From CAVZMI01 sp050011775 (GTDB lineage Bacteria > Bacteroidota > Ignavibacteria > UBA10030 > CAVZMI01), in NCBI GenBank assembly GCA_050011775.1, contig JBEKIL010000016.1, positions 7,170 to 71,169 of the forward strand: a stretch of 64,000 bases of DNA. The letters are read 5' to 3'. Shown here piece by piece: positions 8,937 through 18,337 of this stretch; position 1 is the stretch's first letter, and each line of letters begins with the position of its first letter. The notes beneath the pieces are model-generated. The model searched no databases. It had not been told where the DNA came from and saw nothing but the letters and a program-made list of their open reading frames with translations. The position numbers and the translations under genes are program-made.

Positions 8937-10001
8937 TCAGCTTCTTAAGTTGTTTTGTCTTTCAATTACGCGGTGATGAAGCGCTTCAAAATGATTCAAG
9001 ACCATCGATGTATCGACATCCTGCATGGTGCAAATGTGAGGATCTTTCTCGCACGTCGCTTGACAAACACTATCCGGAGCGACAACGACTTCGGAAATAT
9101 TCCCCTGAGGTCCCCAGAGCTGCGGTGAACAGGCTGGTAACGGACAAAAGAGCGATAGCGTCGGTATCTTCAACGCTGCGGCGATGTGCATTGGCCCTGT
9201 GCTTGCCGAAAAAAAGAAATTATAGTGACTTAACACTGCGATGAATTGTCTTAACGGTAATTCCGGCAGCCGGACGATATTCGGTTTTTCAAGATTCCGA
9301 AAAGCGTCGACCAATTCACGTTCAGTGCCACTTACTGCAATTGTTACATCGTAATGGTCCAGCAATTCGCCGGCGAATGTGATATACTTCTCTATTTTCC
9401 AATTTGGAGATGAACGGCCGCTTCCCGGGTTTATCCCGATTATCGTCTTGCTATGATCTACACCGAGTGCCTCAAGAAATTTCCGGGCGTCTTCGCGCTC
9501 CTCTTCTGTGATAAAAATCTCGGTTGACAGATCGTTTGACCTGACGCCGATCGCTCTTCCGAGATCGAGGCAGTAGTCGGCTTCATGGCGGAGCGGTATA
9601 TATCGGTGGCGGCTGACTGTCCGCATAAATGTCAGCAGCTCGTACAGCTTATGACCCACACCGATCCGCGTGCGAACCCCCGCCCAGAAAAGCATCCAGG
9701 CTGCGCGCTCTGTAGGAAAGAGAAGAAGCGCCGTATTGAATCGTCGCTTGCGTATTGCAGCGACCTGTTTCCAGAAACCTGTTCGTCCTTTATGTTTACC
9801 GTCGAAATCGTCAACGATGATTTCGTCGATTGAGGGATTCCACTTAAGTATTGGCACTGCATATGGCCGCACCATCACGGCAATAAAGGCCGCTGGATAT
9901 GCCTGCCGTACTGCACGGATTAACGGCGTCGCCAGGACGACATCTCCGATACGATCGGTACGGACGATTAGGATTCTCTGATGTTTCGGTCGTGTCGGCA
10001 T
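8937..10001 (-). CDS. Glycosyltransferase family 9 (ADP-heptose:LPS heptosyltransferase-like)
   Basis: The GT9 start ILIVRTDRIGDVVLATPLIRA is at residues 9-29, the GINPGSGRSSPNWKIEKYI nucleotide-sugar region lies in the middle, and FFSASTGPMHIAAALKIPTLSLF follows near residue 270. A C-terminal Cys cluster is present (SVCQATCEKDPHICTM), spaced differently from the other two GT9s. I place the start at ATG 10001, which overlaps the TAA of the GT39 gene (TAATG); a TTG three codons earlier is the alternative. It is the third glycosyltransferase in a row on this strand. Confidence 0.9.
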   Translation of the reverse strand: MPTRPKHQRILIVRTDRIGDVVLATPLIRAVRQAYPAAFIAVMVRPYAVPILKWNPSIDEIIVDDFDGKHKGRTGFWKQVAAIRKRRFNTALLLFPTERAAWMLFWAGVRTRIGVGHKLYELLTFMRTVSRHRYIPLRHEADYCLDLGRAIGVRSNDLSTEIFITEEEREDARKFLEALGVDHSKTIIGINPGSGRSSPNWKIEKYITFAGELLDHYDVTIAVSGTERELVDAFRNLEKPNIVRLPELPLRQFIAVLSHYNFFFSASTGPMHIAAALKIPTLSLFCPLPACSPQLWGPQGNISEVVVAPDSVCQATCEKDPHICTMQDVDTSMVLNHFEALHHRVIERQNNLRS

Positions 10002-11695
10002 TACTGCCAAATATACGCAGTGTACTCTTTTGTGTCAAGTATTTTTTCGAGCGGCTTAGGGAGTACCTGTTGCTCGGAGGCGTACAGGCCTTTCTGAATC
10101 TCATCTTTCTCGATAATTATGACACACGGTATGCTCCGGATTTTCCCGATATCCGACTTGACACTGTCCGTCCCGTTCCAGAGCTCAATTCTTTTGTATG
10201 TGTATCCCTCATGCCATCCAAGGTCTATCCCATCTAGATAATAGCTCAATTGAGGATTATCGCCATTCCCAACAACGACTATATTTTTCAATTTTTGAGA
10301 CTGGATTACATCTGCCAGCTCCTTTGCCCCGTCCTTATATTGAATCCGATCGAGATAGAAAATATTCACGACACACAGAAGCGCCAGTGGAATATAAATA
10401 AGTGTTGGCAATCGGGATATTTTATGAGGATATACGGAGAATAACCAAAGAATCGCAATGAGAATACCGCATTCGACGATAACCGGGACACCCGACGAAG
10501 GGAAATGAAAACCGTTGTGTATGAATATCATTTTTATATCCTGCCGAAAATCGAAATTCGCAGCCCAGATTGCGAGTAATCCAATGGCACCGATTATCAA
10601 CCGTTGGCAACCGGAGGAGAGGGAGCCCGAAGTCAACTGCTCCAATCCGTAACCTGCCAGGAGTACAAGAGGCGGGAATATGGGGATGAGCCACCAGGCA
10701 AACTTTGTTGAGAGAATTGAAAAGCCTGAGAAGAAAAATAGTATCCAGAAAGCAAGGATAACATGCAGCCATCGTGTCAGCCGATCCGGTTCCCGTCGTT
10801 TTTTCCATGCACTCCAGAGGGCGATACAAGCGGGTGGAATGACCAGGGGCATGATGATGAGGAGCTGATTGAAATAGTAGAGGACTCCAAGTTGTTTTGG
10901 AGTTCCTTCGGATCCGGAAACTATATGTTTTACAAGCTCGGTTCCGGCGAAAATACTCAGCACACTCCCCCTGTTGTACTTCAGTCCCATCATGATGTAC
11001 CACGGAAGTGCAATTATCGCGGCGATGAAGACAACTTTCCCAAATTCTTTTACATACATCTTTCTTTCTGGAGAAGATAAGAGCAATATCGAGAATAAAA
11101 GAATGATGCACACTCCTCCAGCGACAAATAGCTTTGTCATGAGACCCAATCCAATCGCGATTCCTGTAATGATGCTCCACCGGTGGTAATTGGCACCGGC
11201 AGTAAGTCCTCTGAGCCATGTATAAAGGGCAAGGGTCATCCAGAATGTCAGTAGGACATCGTACTGTCCCTGCCGCGTCATGAAGGTGTAGAAAGGTGTC
11301 AGACCAAGGAATAATGAGCTATAAAAACCTACTGTTCGGGAAAAGAAATGTGAACCCATCAAATAAACAAGCAAGATTGTAAGAGCTCCGGCCACGGCTG
11401 ATACAAATCGCGAGGAGTATTCTGAAATTCCAATCGTATAATAGAGAAATGCAGTACACCAGCTGTACAGCGGGGGATGCGCTGCATAATAGACACCGGT
11501 TGAGCCACCGGCGATCTGAAGATGATGCGGTGATTGGTCGAGCCAGTCTCCGAATCGTATTATCGTCAATGTACGGACTGCGTGAAGTGATTCATCCCAA
11601 CGCTGGAGATCAAGAAACCCCAGATTGATAAATCGAACGACCGCGACGAGAACTACGACGTATATCATCCAACGTTTATGCACGGTGGTTTCCAT
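10001..11695 (-). CDS. Polytopic glycosyltransferase, GT39/ArnT-like
   Basis: Membrane glycosyltransferases of this class take sugars from polyprenyl-phosphate donors and act on the outer face of the inner membrane. The 564-residue protein has about 11 hydrophobic helices. The first extracytoplasmic loop carries the catalytic-type acidic motif RWDESLHAV near residue 32, followed by AAHPPLYSW, matching the HPPL seen in ArnT/PMT enzymes. The C-terminal 100 residues are soluble (IVVVGNGDNPQLSYYLDG). Overlapping start and stop codons with both neighbours show one operon. Acceptor (lipid A, core or protein) unknown. Confidence 0.88.
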   Translation of the reverse strand: METTVHKRWMIYVVVLVAVVRFINLGFLDLQRWDESLHAVRTLTIIRFGDWLDQSPHHLQIAGGSTGVYYAAHPPLYSWCTAFLYYTIGISEYSSRFVSAVAGALTILLVYLMGSHFFSRTVGFYSSLFLGLTPFYTFMTRQGQYDVLLTFWMTLALYTWLRGLTAGANYHRWSIITGIAIGLGLMTKLFVAGGVCIILLFSILLLSSPERKMYVKEFGKVVFIAAIIALPWYIMMGLKYNRGSVLSIFAGTELVKHIVSGSEGTPKQLGVLYYFNQLLIIMPLVIPPACIALWSAWKKRREPDRLTRWLHVILAFWILFFFSGFSILSTKFAWWLIPIFPPLVLLAGYGLEQLTSGSLSSGCQRLIIGAIGLLAIWAANFDFRQDIKMIFIHNGFHFPSSGVPVIVECGILIAILWLFSVYPHKISRLPTLIYIPLALLCVVNIFYLDRIQYKDGAKELADVIQSQKLKNIVVVGNGDNPQLSYYLDGIDLGWHEGYTYKRIELWNGTDSVKSDIGKIRSIPCVIIIEKDEIQKGLYASEQQVLPKPLEKILDTKEYTAYIWQ

Positions 11696-12807
11696 CAGAA
11701 TGAAAATGCTTCAAGGAGAAAGCCGGATTCATTTTGCCATGTGAGCACTTCGGCAGCAATACGACAATTTTCTGCATATCTTGCGCTTAATCCATCATCT
11801 GTGAGGAGCATGCGAAGAGAGTCGATTAGTCCATTTGTATCCAGCGGATCGACTGTTATTCCGACATTGTAGAGATCAATGATTTTTTTGATTTCGGGAA
11901 AAGTGCTACCAACGATAGGGATTCCAGCCATGATATATTCGAAGAGTTTGTTAGGAAGAGAATAGTAATAACTGAGCCCATGATTTTCAATTATACACCA
12001 TCCGATGTTGGCACCTGCAGTATATGTGATCAGTTCGCTCATGGGCACTGCATCAAGGAGATGAACATTCGGAGACTTTCGGGAAGCCTCTTTAATGCTA
12101 TGCCTGAGAACTCCGCTTCCGAGGAACACGAATGCGGCATCAGGAAGTATTGGTGCAATTGAAAGTAGGATGCCTATTCCACGTCCTTCCTGGAGTCCTC
12201 CCTGATAGAGCACGATTTTTTCCCCGGGAGGAATATTGAGGCGTCTCCGGAGGAGGGATCGGTCACTGACAGTCTGTTTGTGGGGGATATTGCGGACAAC
12301 GTACATCCTTTGTTTGGGGTGGTTTTCCCGCAGGAATTGAGCGAGCGAATTATTTACAGTGATAATAGAATCAGCCCGGGGGCTGAAAATGCGTTCGCAC
12401 CAGGTCCAGAATCGCTGAGTGAGCGGGCGTTTGTGCAGTGCCGCAATAGAGGAATACAACTCCCGTGAATCGTATATTAATTTTGCTCCCGTGAGAACCG
12501 ATGCGGACCAAGCCGTAGGGAGTGAGTACAAATCGGAAGCGAGGAAAATTGTTGCGCGCGACCGGAGAGCGATGAATAAAGCTTTCCAATAGAAAATGAG
12601 GAAACGAATTTTTGTAGGAAGAGTACGGGTGACCTGTGCAGGATGAATTGCTAATCCCGTCGGATATGATGCAGCTGACGGTTCGGGAATCATTATAACC
12701 GTTGTGTTATATCCGTGAGATGAGAGAGTTTGCAGAAATTTTGAGCTCCGGGAATCGAAGCGGATATCACCGAAGAGGATACAGCAAACGTGATGAGGCG
12801 CTTTCAT
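11695..12807 (-). CDS. Glycosyltransferase family 4
   Basis: A GT-B fold, retaining GT4 enzyme of 370 residues. The donor-binding C-terminal half has the usual features: EKIVLYQGGLQEGRGI, DAAFVFLGSG, the YYYSLPNKLFEYIMAGIPIVGS segment with the E-x7-E-like Glu residues, and a helical tail. The N-terminal half is a typical variable acceptor domain (AWSASVLTGAKLIYDSRELYS). Its stop overlaps the GT39 start (TGATG), and it begins nine bases after the preceding PorV-like gene, so it belongs to the same transcript. Confidence 0.9.
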   Translation of the reverse strand: MKAPHHVCCILFGDIRFDSRSSKFLQTLSSHGYNTTVIMIPEPSAASYPTGLAIHPAQVTRTLPTKIRFLIFYWKALFIALRSRATIFLASDLYSLPTAWSASVLTGAKLIYDSRELYSSIAALHKRPLTQRFWTWCERIFSPRADSIITVNNSLAQFLRENHPKQRMYVVRNIPHKQTVSDRSLLRRRLNIPPGEKIVLYQGGLQEGRGIGILLSIAPILPDAAFVFLGSGVLRHSIKEASRKSPNVHLLDAVPMSELITYTAGANIGWCIIENHGLSYYYSLPNKLFEYIMAGIPIVGSTFPEIKKIIDLYNVGITVDPLDTNGLIDSLRMLLTDDGLSARYAENCRIAAEVLTWQNESGFLLEAFSF

Positions 12808-12816
12808 GGTTTTGGT

Positions 12817-13707
12817 TTACAATGTGATGCCGAGTCCGATTGTCTGTGCCGTCCCTGCCTGTTGACTCATGGGAATGATACAGTAATCAAGAGCGAATGA
12901 TCTGTATCTGATGCCGACTCCGGCGGTAATATTACGGAAATCAAATCCTGTTTGATATCCAAGCCTGAGTGCGATGGTACGATCGAATACGATCTCACCT
13001 CCGATATACGAGTGGAAAATACGATCCCTGGTCAATTGAACTGCATCAGCGGCGAAGGCGACTTCCGATCGGATTACGTCGACGGGGAATTTGTATGCCG
13101 CACCCCCTCTCAGCATTGTCGGAAGATTGATTGAAGGGGTATTTGTTCCACTCATCGATCCGAGATTCAATAACGAGACACCGAGCGCCAGTCCATCAAC
13201 CGGCGTTCGGTAATGAATGCCAAGATCGATTCCAACTCCAGACCATTCGTCGACAAATATTTTTTCGAATACATATTTGGCGGTTCCGCCGATTGTCACA
13301 CTCTCCATGATTCGGTAGGCGATACTGCCGCCGAGTGTAAAATTCCGGCTCGTAAATGTTCCTTCGGGATCCCCGGGTCTGGTGCGAATCTCGATATTTG
13401 GGACCGTTGTAGTCGTGATGTTCAGGCCGAGCGCTATATCGTCCCACGGGAGAGTTGCACTTAATGATTGTGATTGTATGTCATCGATCCAAGCCCGGTG
13501 CGCCAATTCGATTTGCGGAGATTTATTCAATAATATTCCTGCAGGATTGTAATATATTCCACCGGCATCATCGGCTACAGCGACATATGCTTCTCCCATT
13601 CCTCCGGCGCGTGGGCTGAGTCCGATTTTCATAAAAGCCGCTCCGCTTGTGCCTGACTGCGCAAGGATAATCGAAGGAATACAAAACATAAATAAGAATC
13701 TCATCAT
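12817..13707 (-). CDS. PorV/PorQ-like outer-membrane barrel protein (second of a pair)
   Basis: PorV-type proteins are FadL-related barrels; PorV itself shuttles cargo of the type IX secretion system. This 296-residue protein has a signal peptide (MMRFLFMFCIPSIILAQ) and the family's N-terminal signature AAFMKIGLSPRAGGMGEAYVAV followed by GGIYYNPAGI. The rest consists of amphipathic strands ending GLGITL. It starts three bases after the stop of the neighbouring paralogue. Whether it is a secretion component or a separate barrel cannot be decided here. Confidence 0.82.
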   Translation of the reverse strand: MMRFLFMFCIPSIILAQSGTSGAAFMKIGLSPRAGGMGEAYVAVADDAGGIYYNPAGILLNKSPQIELAHRAWIDDIQSQSLSATLPWDDIALGLNITTTTVPNIEIRTRPGDPEGTFTSRNFTLGGSIAYRIMESVTIGGTAKYVFEKIFVDEWSGVGIDLGIHYRTPVDGLALGVSLLNLGSMSGTNTPSINLPTMLRGGAAYKFPVDVIRSEVAFAADAVQLTRDRIFHSYIGGEIVFDRTIALRLGYQTGFDFRNITAGVGIRYRSFALDYCIIPMSQQAGTAQTIGLGITL

Positions 13708-13710
13708 AAC

Positions 13711-14682
13711 TTAAAACCCGACTGTAACAGAAATGATATGAATTCCCGAGGGTGCAAACGGCTCAATGCCATAGGCGTAGTGAATTGTTGGACGCCAGCC
13801 AGGCAATGGGCAACTGACGGCAAAGCCGAACGTCGGCATTGCACCGGACCATCGATCCTGAAGATCGATCCGATCGCATCCCGCCCGAAGTGAAAACGAT
13901 TCCAGTGGATTCCACTCAACCCCCACATGAAGGTGGTGTGTATCTTGAGGTGAAGTGACGTAATCAATTGCGGCGGTCACAGTCGAATCGAAGAGTGTCT
14001 CTGCAATGCCAATCTTAATGATTGTCGGGAATGCGTCAATCGTCGTCGTCCCCTGATCACCGTAGATTTTAGAGGTATCCCACCGATATTTGGCTCCCAG
14101 GTCATTTACAGCAATCCCCACACTCATATTCTTATTGATCGCATATATGCATCCAAGGTCGACTGCGGCACTGTAGGCCGTGATATTTTCATAAAGTTTA
14201 TAATAATAATACTTAAATGTTACTCCAAAAGTCAACTTGTCGGTAAAACTGTTGGCGAAGGAAGCGAAGAATAGGTACTCGGATGTAGATAGATCTCCCG
14301 TCGGGATTCCATCGGAATCGCGTCCATCGATTTTTGAAACACCCGATTGGATAAATCCTATCGCGACGCCGGCGGATTTCTTTAGATGCTGCGAATACTG
14401 CAAGAAGTTCAATGACCGATCAAGAGACATTACCGTATACGCCGCAGTGATTACATGATCGCTCTGAAATGCGGTGAGTGCGGGATTATAATAGGGTGAA
14501 AGTTCTCCACTGACAACGGCAGTCATTGCATTACCCATTGCCACCCCGCGTGCGCCAAAACCGATGCGGGCGAATGCTCCCGCCGTACCGCCATATTGAG
14601 CGTGAACCGATGATCCGGATCCAACCAAGAACATCACGAGATACAGAATTCCGGCAGTCCAGTATGATTTATTGTAATACAA
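13711..14682 (-). CDS. PorV/PorQ-like outer-membrane barrel protein (first of a pair)
   Basis: 323 residues with an export signal (hydrophobic core GILYLVMFLVGSGSSVHA), then GAFARIGFGARGVAMGNAMTAV and SPYYNPALTAF, the same signature as the next gene. Later strands are barrel-like and the protein ends HIISVTVGF with a terminal Phe. Its start lies inside the 3' end of the BNR-type T9SS cargo gene (14-base overlap), which suggests translational coupling of a secreted protein with barrels of the family that exports such proteins. Confidence 0.85.
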   Translation of the reverse strand: MYYNKSYWTAGILYLVMFLVGSGSSVHAQYGGTAGAFARIGFGARGVAMGNAMTAVVSGELSPYYNPALTAFQSDHVITAAYTVMSLDRSLNFLQYSQHLKKSAGVAIGFIQSGVSKIDGRDSDGIPTGDLSTSEYLFFASFANSFTDKLTFGVTFKYYYYKLYENITAYSAAVDLGCIYAINKNMSVGIAVNDLGAKYRWDTSKIYGDQGTTTIDAFPTIIKIGIAETLFDSTVTAAIDYVTSPQDTHHLHVGVEWNPLESFSLRAGCDRIDLQDRWSGAMPTFGFAVSCPLPGWRPTIHYAYGIEPFAPSGIHIISVTVGF

Positions 14683-16228
14683 GAATTTTTCCCCAGAGTG
14701 TTTGATCGTTGCCGATTGTTACGCGATATAGATACACGCCGTTAGCAATTCGTCGTGCTGAGTCGTCCAGTCCATTCCATAGTTCATCATGATCCTGTGT
14801 TCCGCTTCGTTCGGCATTTCGAAGAAGTGTTTTTACGCGGTTCATTCCAAAATCGAAAATCTCGATTGTAACCTGAGCCGCCTTTCCGCCTGTGCTATAA
14901 TGAATCCTGGTCTGTTCGAATGCAGGAGAGAAAGGATTCGGATACGCATAGACTGCCGTTGTCTGACCGAGCTCGATGTATGCCCGGTAAACATTCCAGA
15001 CCGATCCAAAAGGATGATTTGCGTCATCGATCGTTGATGCGATTCCGTCAGGAGTTCCCACCCAGACGGTGGTTCCTGCTACGCGTACGGCATAGATGGC
15101 TGGCGAGGCAATCCGTTGTTGCGTTCTGTCGTCGATAATGGAACCGCTACGGATCCATGATGTTCCGTTATCGTCCGAGCGGAATAATCCCTGTTCCGTT
15201 GCCACATAAACGATAGAATCCTGAAAAGCAAAATCGTACACGCGGATTCCCTGTAGTAAGTTTTTCCACGACGCTCCGCCATCGTCAGTATAGCTTACTC
15301 CATATTCTTCAGTCTCGTCAATCGCTTTCCAGTTTGTAGCCCAGAGGCGGTTTTTCCCTGCATAGTGTTGTGTACGGATACATATCACCCAGTTGCCGAG
15401 GATAGGAAATGATTGATTCTGATGCGAAAATTTCACCCACGAAAGACCACCATCGGTCGATTTATTGATACCGCCCGCCGTACCGCACCAGATCGTATCC
15501 GAATCAATGGATAAGACCGAGAAACCGAGCATGTTATTATTTTGGCGTGGATCGTACACTCGAAAAATTCTATTCCGCTTCAGTGAATCGTTTGATGCAT
15601 ATGACCAGAGTGTATCGTTAGGGTGGAGAGAATTCTGATCGTCTGCGGGTAGTAAAATCCGCTGCCAGTGCTTTCCGTTATCTGTTGATTTTCGAAGGCC
15701 GGACGCCCAGCTGGCGATCCAGACAGAAGTAGGTGTGAGTGAAACACCCCACGTGATATTTTGTTCCGGAACTGTCACCGGAAGGATTCGAACCGAATCA
15801 TTGATGCCGTAAGAGAAAATGCTATCCACCGAGTTATCGACCGTTTGTGGAAGATGAGACCAGGTCGTTCCCCTGTCGATTGAAAATGAATATCCAGCTC
15901 CTGTCTGAACAAAACCGTCACCAACTTTTTCATCGAAGACAGTTCCTGCCCATATGCGATCGCCCTGCACGGCGAGGGAAGACACGCCGGGATGGTCGAA
16001 ATTCTTATCGGCAAATGTCTCCCATGTCTCGCCACCATCAATAGAACGGGTAAGACCTTTGCTGGTTCCGAACCAGAGCGTATCTCCACTTGTTTCAAAG
16101 TGCGATGCGCTATTACTTGGCGGCAACGACGACATTACGGTCGAAACACTCAGTGTTTGTTGAGCAACCGCAGATGAAAAGCAGATCCCTAATCCTAAAA
16201 AAGAAAATATTTTCACGAGTTTGTTCAT
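14669..16228 (-). CDS. Secreted BNR/sialidase-like repeat protein with FlgD-Ig/T9SS-type C-terminal domain
   Basis: 519 residues: signal peptide (LGICFSSAVAQQ), then a beta-propeller-like body with repeated Asp-box strings such as SIDGGETWETF, STDNGKHWQRI, STDGGLSWVKF, TDDGGASWKNL and SDDNGTSWIRS. The last 95 residues are a sorting-type domain: VYAYPNPFSPAFEQTRIHY, then the VTIEIFDFGMNRVKTL strand and a GVYLYRVTIGN ending. Asp-box propellers occur in sialidases and in non-enzymatic photosystem-assembly-like proteins; no catalytic sialidase residues could be assigned, so binding or structural use is as likely. ATGA overlap with the preceding lipoprotein gene. Confidence 0.85.
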   Translation of the reverse strand: MNKLVKIFSFLGLGICFSSAVAQQTLSVSTVMSSLPPSNSASHFETSGDTLWFGTSKGLTRSIDGGETWETFADKNFDHPGVSSLAVQGDRIWAGTVFDEKVGDGFVQTGAGYSFSIDRGTTWSHLPQTVDNSVDSIFSYGINDSVRILPVTVPEQNITWGVSLTPTSVWIASWASGLRKSTDNGKHWQRILLPADDQNSLHPNDTLWSYASNDSLKRNRIFRVYDPRQNNNMLGFSVLSIDSDTIWCGTAGGINKSTDGGLSWVKFSHQNQSFPILGNWVICIRTQHYAGKNRLWATNWKAIDETEEYGVSYTDDGGASWKNLLQGIRVYDFAFQDSIVYVATEQGLFRSDDNGTSWIRSGSIIDDRTQQRIASPAIYAVRVAGTTVWVGTPDGIASTIDDANHPFGSVWNVYRAYIELGQTTAVYAYPNPFSPAFEQTRIHYSTGGKAAQVTIEIFDFGMNRVKTLLRNAERSGTQDHDELWNGLDDSARRIANGVYLYRVTIGNDQTLWGKILVLQ

Positions 16229-17088
16229 TGAACGATGATAGTGTGTGTAATCACATTACTCGTATCGTTCGATTTATCGATTGCGACAAAGGAGAAAGTA
16301 TATGTTCCCCGGGTCGCGTCGCTTCTGAGCTGAATAATCCGGCTGTAAATTCCGTCAGCGGCATTGGTATCGCCGCTGTTGTATCCCCCCAGATCCACCT
16401 TTCCTCCGTCGTCGTACATTTGAATCGGTCCGGATGACGATGGTTTCCCATCAGGAAGAATGGAAGTGAACTGTACTTTCTGGATATCTGCAATTCCATT
16501 GGGATCGTCGACTTTCAATGTCAACAGATTAACAACATAACCCTCTGCAGGAAGCTGGAGCGTATCAGGAGACTGCAAGTTCGAAATCTGCGGCGGCTTG
16601 TTCAATCTGAGAATCGATAATGGGGACCTATATGTATTGCTTTCGAGTCCTGATCCGTCGATGGCAGAGATATCGACGTTGAAAATGCCGATATCCGATC
16701 GCTGGATGGGAAGTAGAAAAATTTTTTGGAAAACGAACAATTTATAATTTCCTTGAATTTCCCGCCGTTCCGTTTCTGTGAGGGGGATATCACCCGAAGC
16801 AATTTCGGCACTGTTTGAAGTTTTCGTCACCGCAAAATGAAACGACTGTACGGCTGTCATCGGTATTCCGATTGTTGCGTTGAAACCGACTGAAAGAGTA
16901 AGTTGATCCGACGAAGATTTTTGTCCGTTCACGAAGATTGTATCAGTATTGAATACCGGGGTCGTCAAAACCACAGCGAGGAGATTCGGTCGTTTGCTGG
17001 AAGAATCGATGATACTGTCAGGACTTTTATCGCACCCGGACAGAAAAAAGAAAACGAAAACTATGCAAAGCCCCGATTTTATATTCAT
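16225..17088 (-). CDS. Lipoprotein with Ig-like/choice-of-anchor-type domain
   Basis: The N-terminus MNIKSGLCIVFVFFFLSGCDKS has a clear lipobox (LSGC) giving a lipid-modified Cys at residue 19. The body is all-beta, with KPPQISNLQSPDTLQLP and a stretch (MYDDGGKVDLGGYNSGDTNA then DGIYSRIIQL) that resembles domains in which a calcium-binding DxDGxY motif precedes a beta sandwich. It ends in an Ig-like strand pattern (TYTFSFVAIDKSND). Function unknown. It overlaps the BNR gene by four bases, so the two surface proteins are made together. Confidence 0.8.
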   Translation of the reverse strand: MNIKSGLCIVFVFFFLSGCDKSPDSIIDSSSKRPNLLAVVLTTPVFNTDTIFVNGQKSSSDQLTLSVGFNATIGIPMTAVQSFHFAVTKTSNSAEIASGDIPLTETERREIQGNYKLFVFQKIFLLPIQRSDIGIFNVDISAIDGSGLESNTYRSPLSILRLNKPPQISNLQSPDTLQLPAEGYVVNLLTLKVDDPNGIADIQKVQFTSILPDGKPSSSGPIQMYDDGGKVDLGGYNSGDTNAADGIYSRIIQLRSDATRGTYTFSFVAIDKSNDTSNVITHTIIVQ

Positions 17089-17122
17089 ATTATACGATGG
17101 CGAGTGAAAAATTGAAATATTC

Positions 17123-18121
17123 TTAATTTATAAATGACGTCCCCTGTGCCGTATAAGTTACAATATAGAGTAAAAGAAGTGGAGATGGAGAGAAACACAG
17201 AACCAGAATTGCGAAGCACATCCAACCGAGATATCTCCTTGCAGGATTGAGTGGAGCGGGATCGGCTACCTCAGGATGATCGAGTTTAACGACAAAACGA
17301 AGAATCAATGCCCAGAAAATCCAACCGATCCAGCCGATGGGGAACGTGATGCCGATGACCGGTAAAAATCCTGCGACTCCTATAACGAGAATTATACCGA
17401 ATGTTATTCGTGCGATAAGGTGATGATGTTTGCCGAAGAGCGTATACGAAATATGACCGCCGTCGAGTTGACCGATTGGTAGAAGGTTCATTGCCGTCAC
17501 AAACAGTCCGAACCACCCGACGCAGAGTGAAGGGTAATGGTAAATTTCATTCATTGCGGGGAGAAACGATTTCAATGGAGTTGGGATTATTTTTATCAAT
17601 ATATTAAACAAGAGAGTATCTCCGAATGTAAGGCTCCCTGTCGGCAGAACAGTCATTCCTATATATTCTGGATGTATCTTATAAAGGTATCCGATATCCG
17701 GTAGTGTGGCAAGTCCGTAAATAATAAGGCCCAGACTTCCGATGAATCCGGCGATCGGGCCTGCCGCGCCGATATCGAACATGGCTTTCTTGTTCGGGAC
17801 AACAGACTTCGTCTTGATCACCGCCCCCAGTGTCCCGAAGTTGACAAAACCCGGGATGGCGGGAAAAGGTATAAAGAAAGGGAGTGTGGCATCGACCCTA
17901 TGGTAGCGCGTAGCGAAATAGTGGCCGAATTCGTGCATTCCAAGTACCAGGAGTATCGAAAATGAATAAGGCAGACCGGCAGGGAAATTTGCTAATTCAA
18001 AGGGGTCAAGATTTAACCATGCGACTCCGGCAACGGTGGTGGTGAAAAACGTCAGCACGAATAAGCCGCCATGTATTAACCACTTCCTTGCATGGATGAG
18101 TGTTTCTAAAGGATTTTTCAC
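17123..18121 (-). CDS. Site-2-protease-like M50 family zinc metalloprotease
   Basis: Intramembrane metalloprotease family. The zinc site HEFGH lies in LVLGMHEFGHYFATRYHRV near residue 65, and the third ligand motif is the NLLPIGQLDGGHISY segment near residue 215. Several hydrophobic helices surround both, and no PDZ domain is visible, so it is a short S2P form of 332 residues. FIPFPAIPGFVNFGTLGAVI is typical of the bacterial/plant EGY-like group. It lies 34 bases upstream of the lipoprotein gene on the same strand. Substrate unknown; anti-sigma factors are known targets of the family. Confidence 0.9.
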   Translation of the reverse strand: MKNPLETLIHARKWLIHGGLFVLTFFTTTVAGVAWLNLDPFELANFPAGLPYSFSILLVLGMHEFGHYFATRYHRVDATLPFFIPFPAIPGFVNFGTLGAVIKTKSVVPNKKAMFDIGAAGPIAGFIGSLGLIIYGLATLPDIGYLYKIHPEYIGMTVLPTGSLTFGDTLLFNILIKIIPTPLKSFLPAMNEIYHYPSLCVGWFGLFVTAMNLLPIGQLDGGHISYTLFGKHHHLIARITFGIILVIGVAGFLPVIGITFPIGWIGWIFWALILRFVVKLDHPEVADPAPLNPARRYLGWMCFAILVLCFSPSPLLLLYIVTYTAQGTSFIN

Positions 18122-18337
18122 CAGATCGCAATACTGTAAGGTTTTCTAATTCAAATAAATAGAAATATACGAAAGTTGCGATGAAAATGAAAGAAAAAAA
18201 CGAGAGTATAAAAGGAGTTAATTGATGCAATAGACTTCTTGAGAAATCCAGTTATCATAATTTTATAAAAAATGCCCTTTTTCTCCGCCCGGAGGGAAAG
18301 GGCACGATTAAAGATTTGTATTTTTTCGCCGATAATA
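18122..18337. other. Intergenic spacer, AT-rich, no gene seen
   Basis: Apart from the terminator hairpin at 18273-18304, this spacer between the proline-rich gene and the M50 protease gene shows no coding sequence. It is AT-rich and must contain the promoter for the M50-led operon if the terminator is efficient, but I cannot pick a convincing pair of boxes. Confidence 0.4.
18273..18304 (-). terminator. Rho-independent terminator after the proline-rich repeat gene
   Basis: Read on the minus strand, TGCCCTTT and AAAGGGCA enclose an inner CTCC/GGAG pairing around a short loop, and the stem is followed at once by ATTTTTTATAAAA. The hairpin starts about 34 bases after the stop codon of the proline-rich gene and separates it from the M50-led operon. 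Confidence 0.85.

Noticed and set aside
10422..11219. 265-codon minus-strand frame inside the GT39 gene
   Set aside because: It lies wholly within the GT39 gene in another frame of the same strand; the GT39 frame has the family motifs and helices, and this one has only a mixed, Arg/His/Cys-rich composition.
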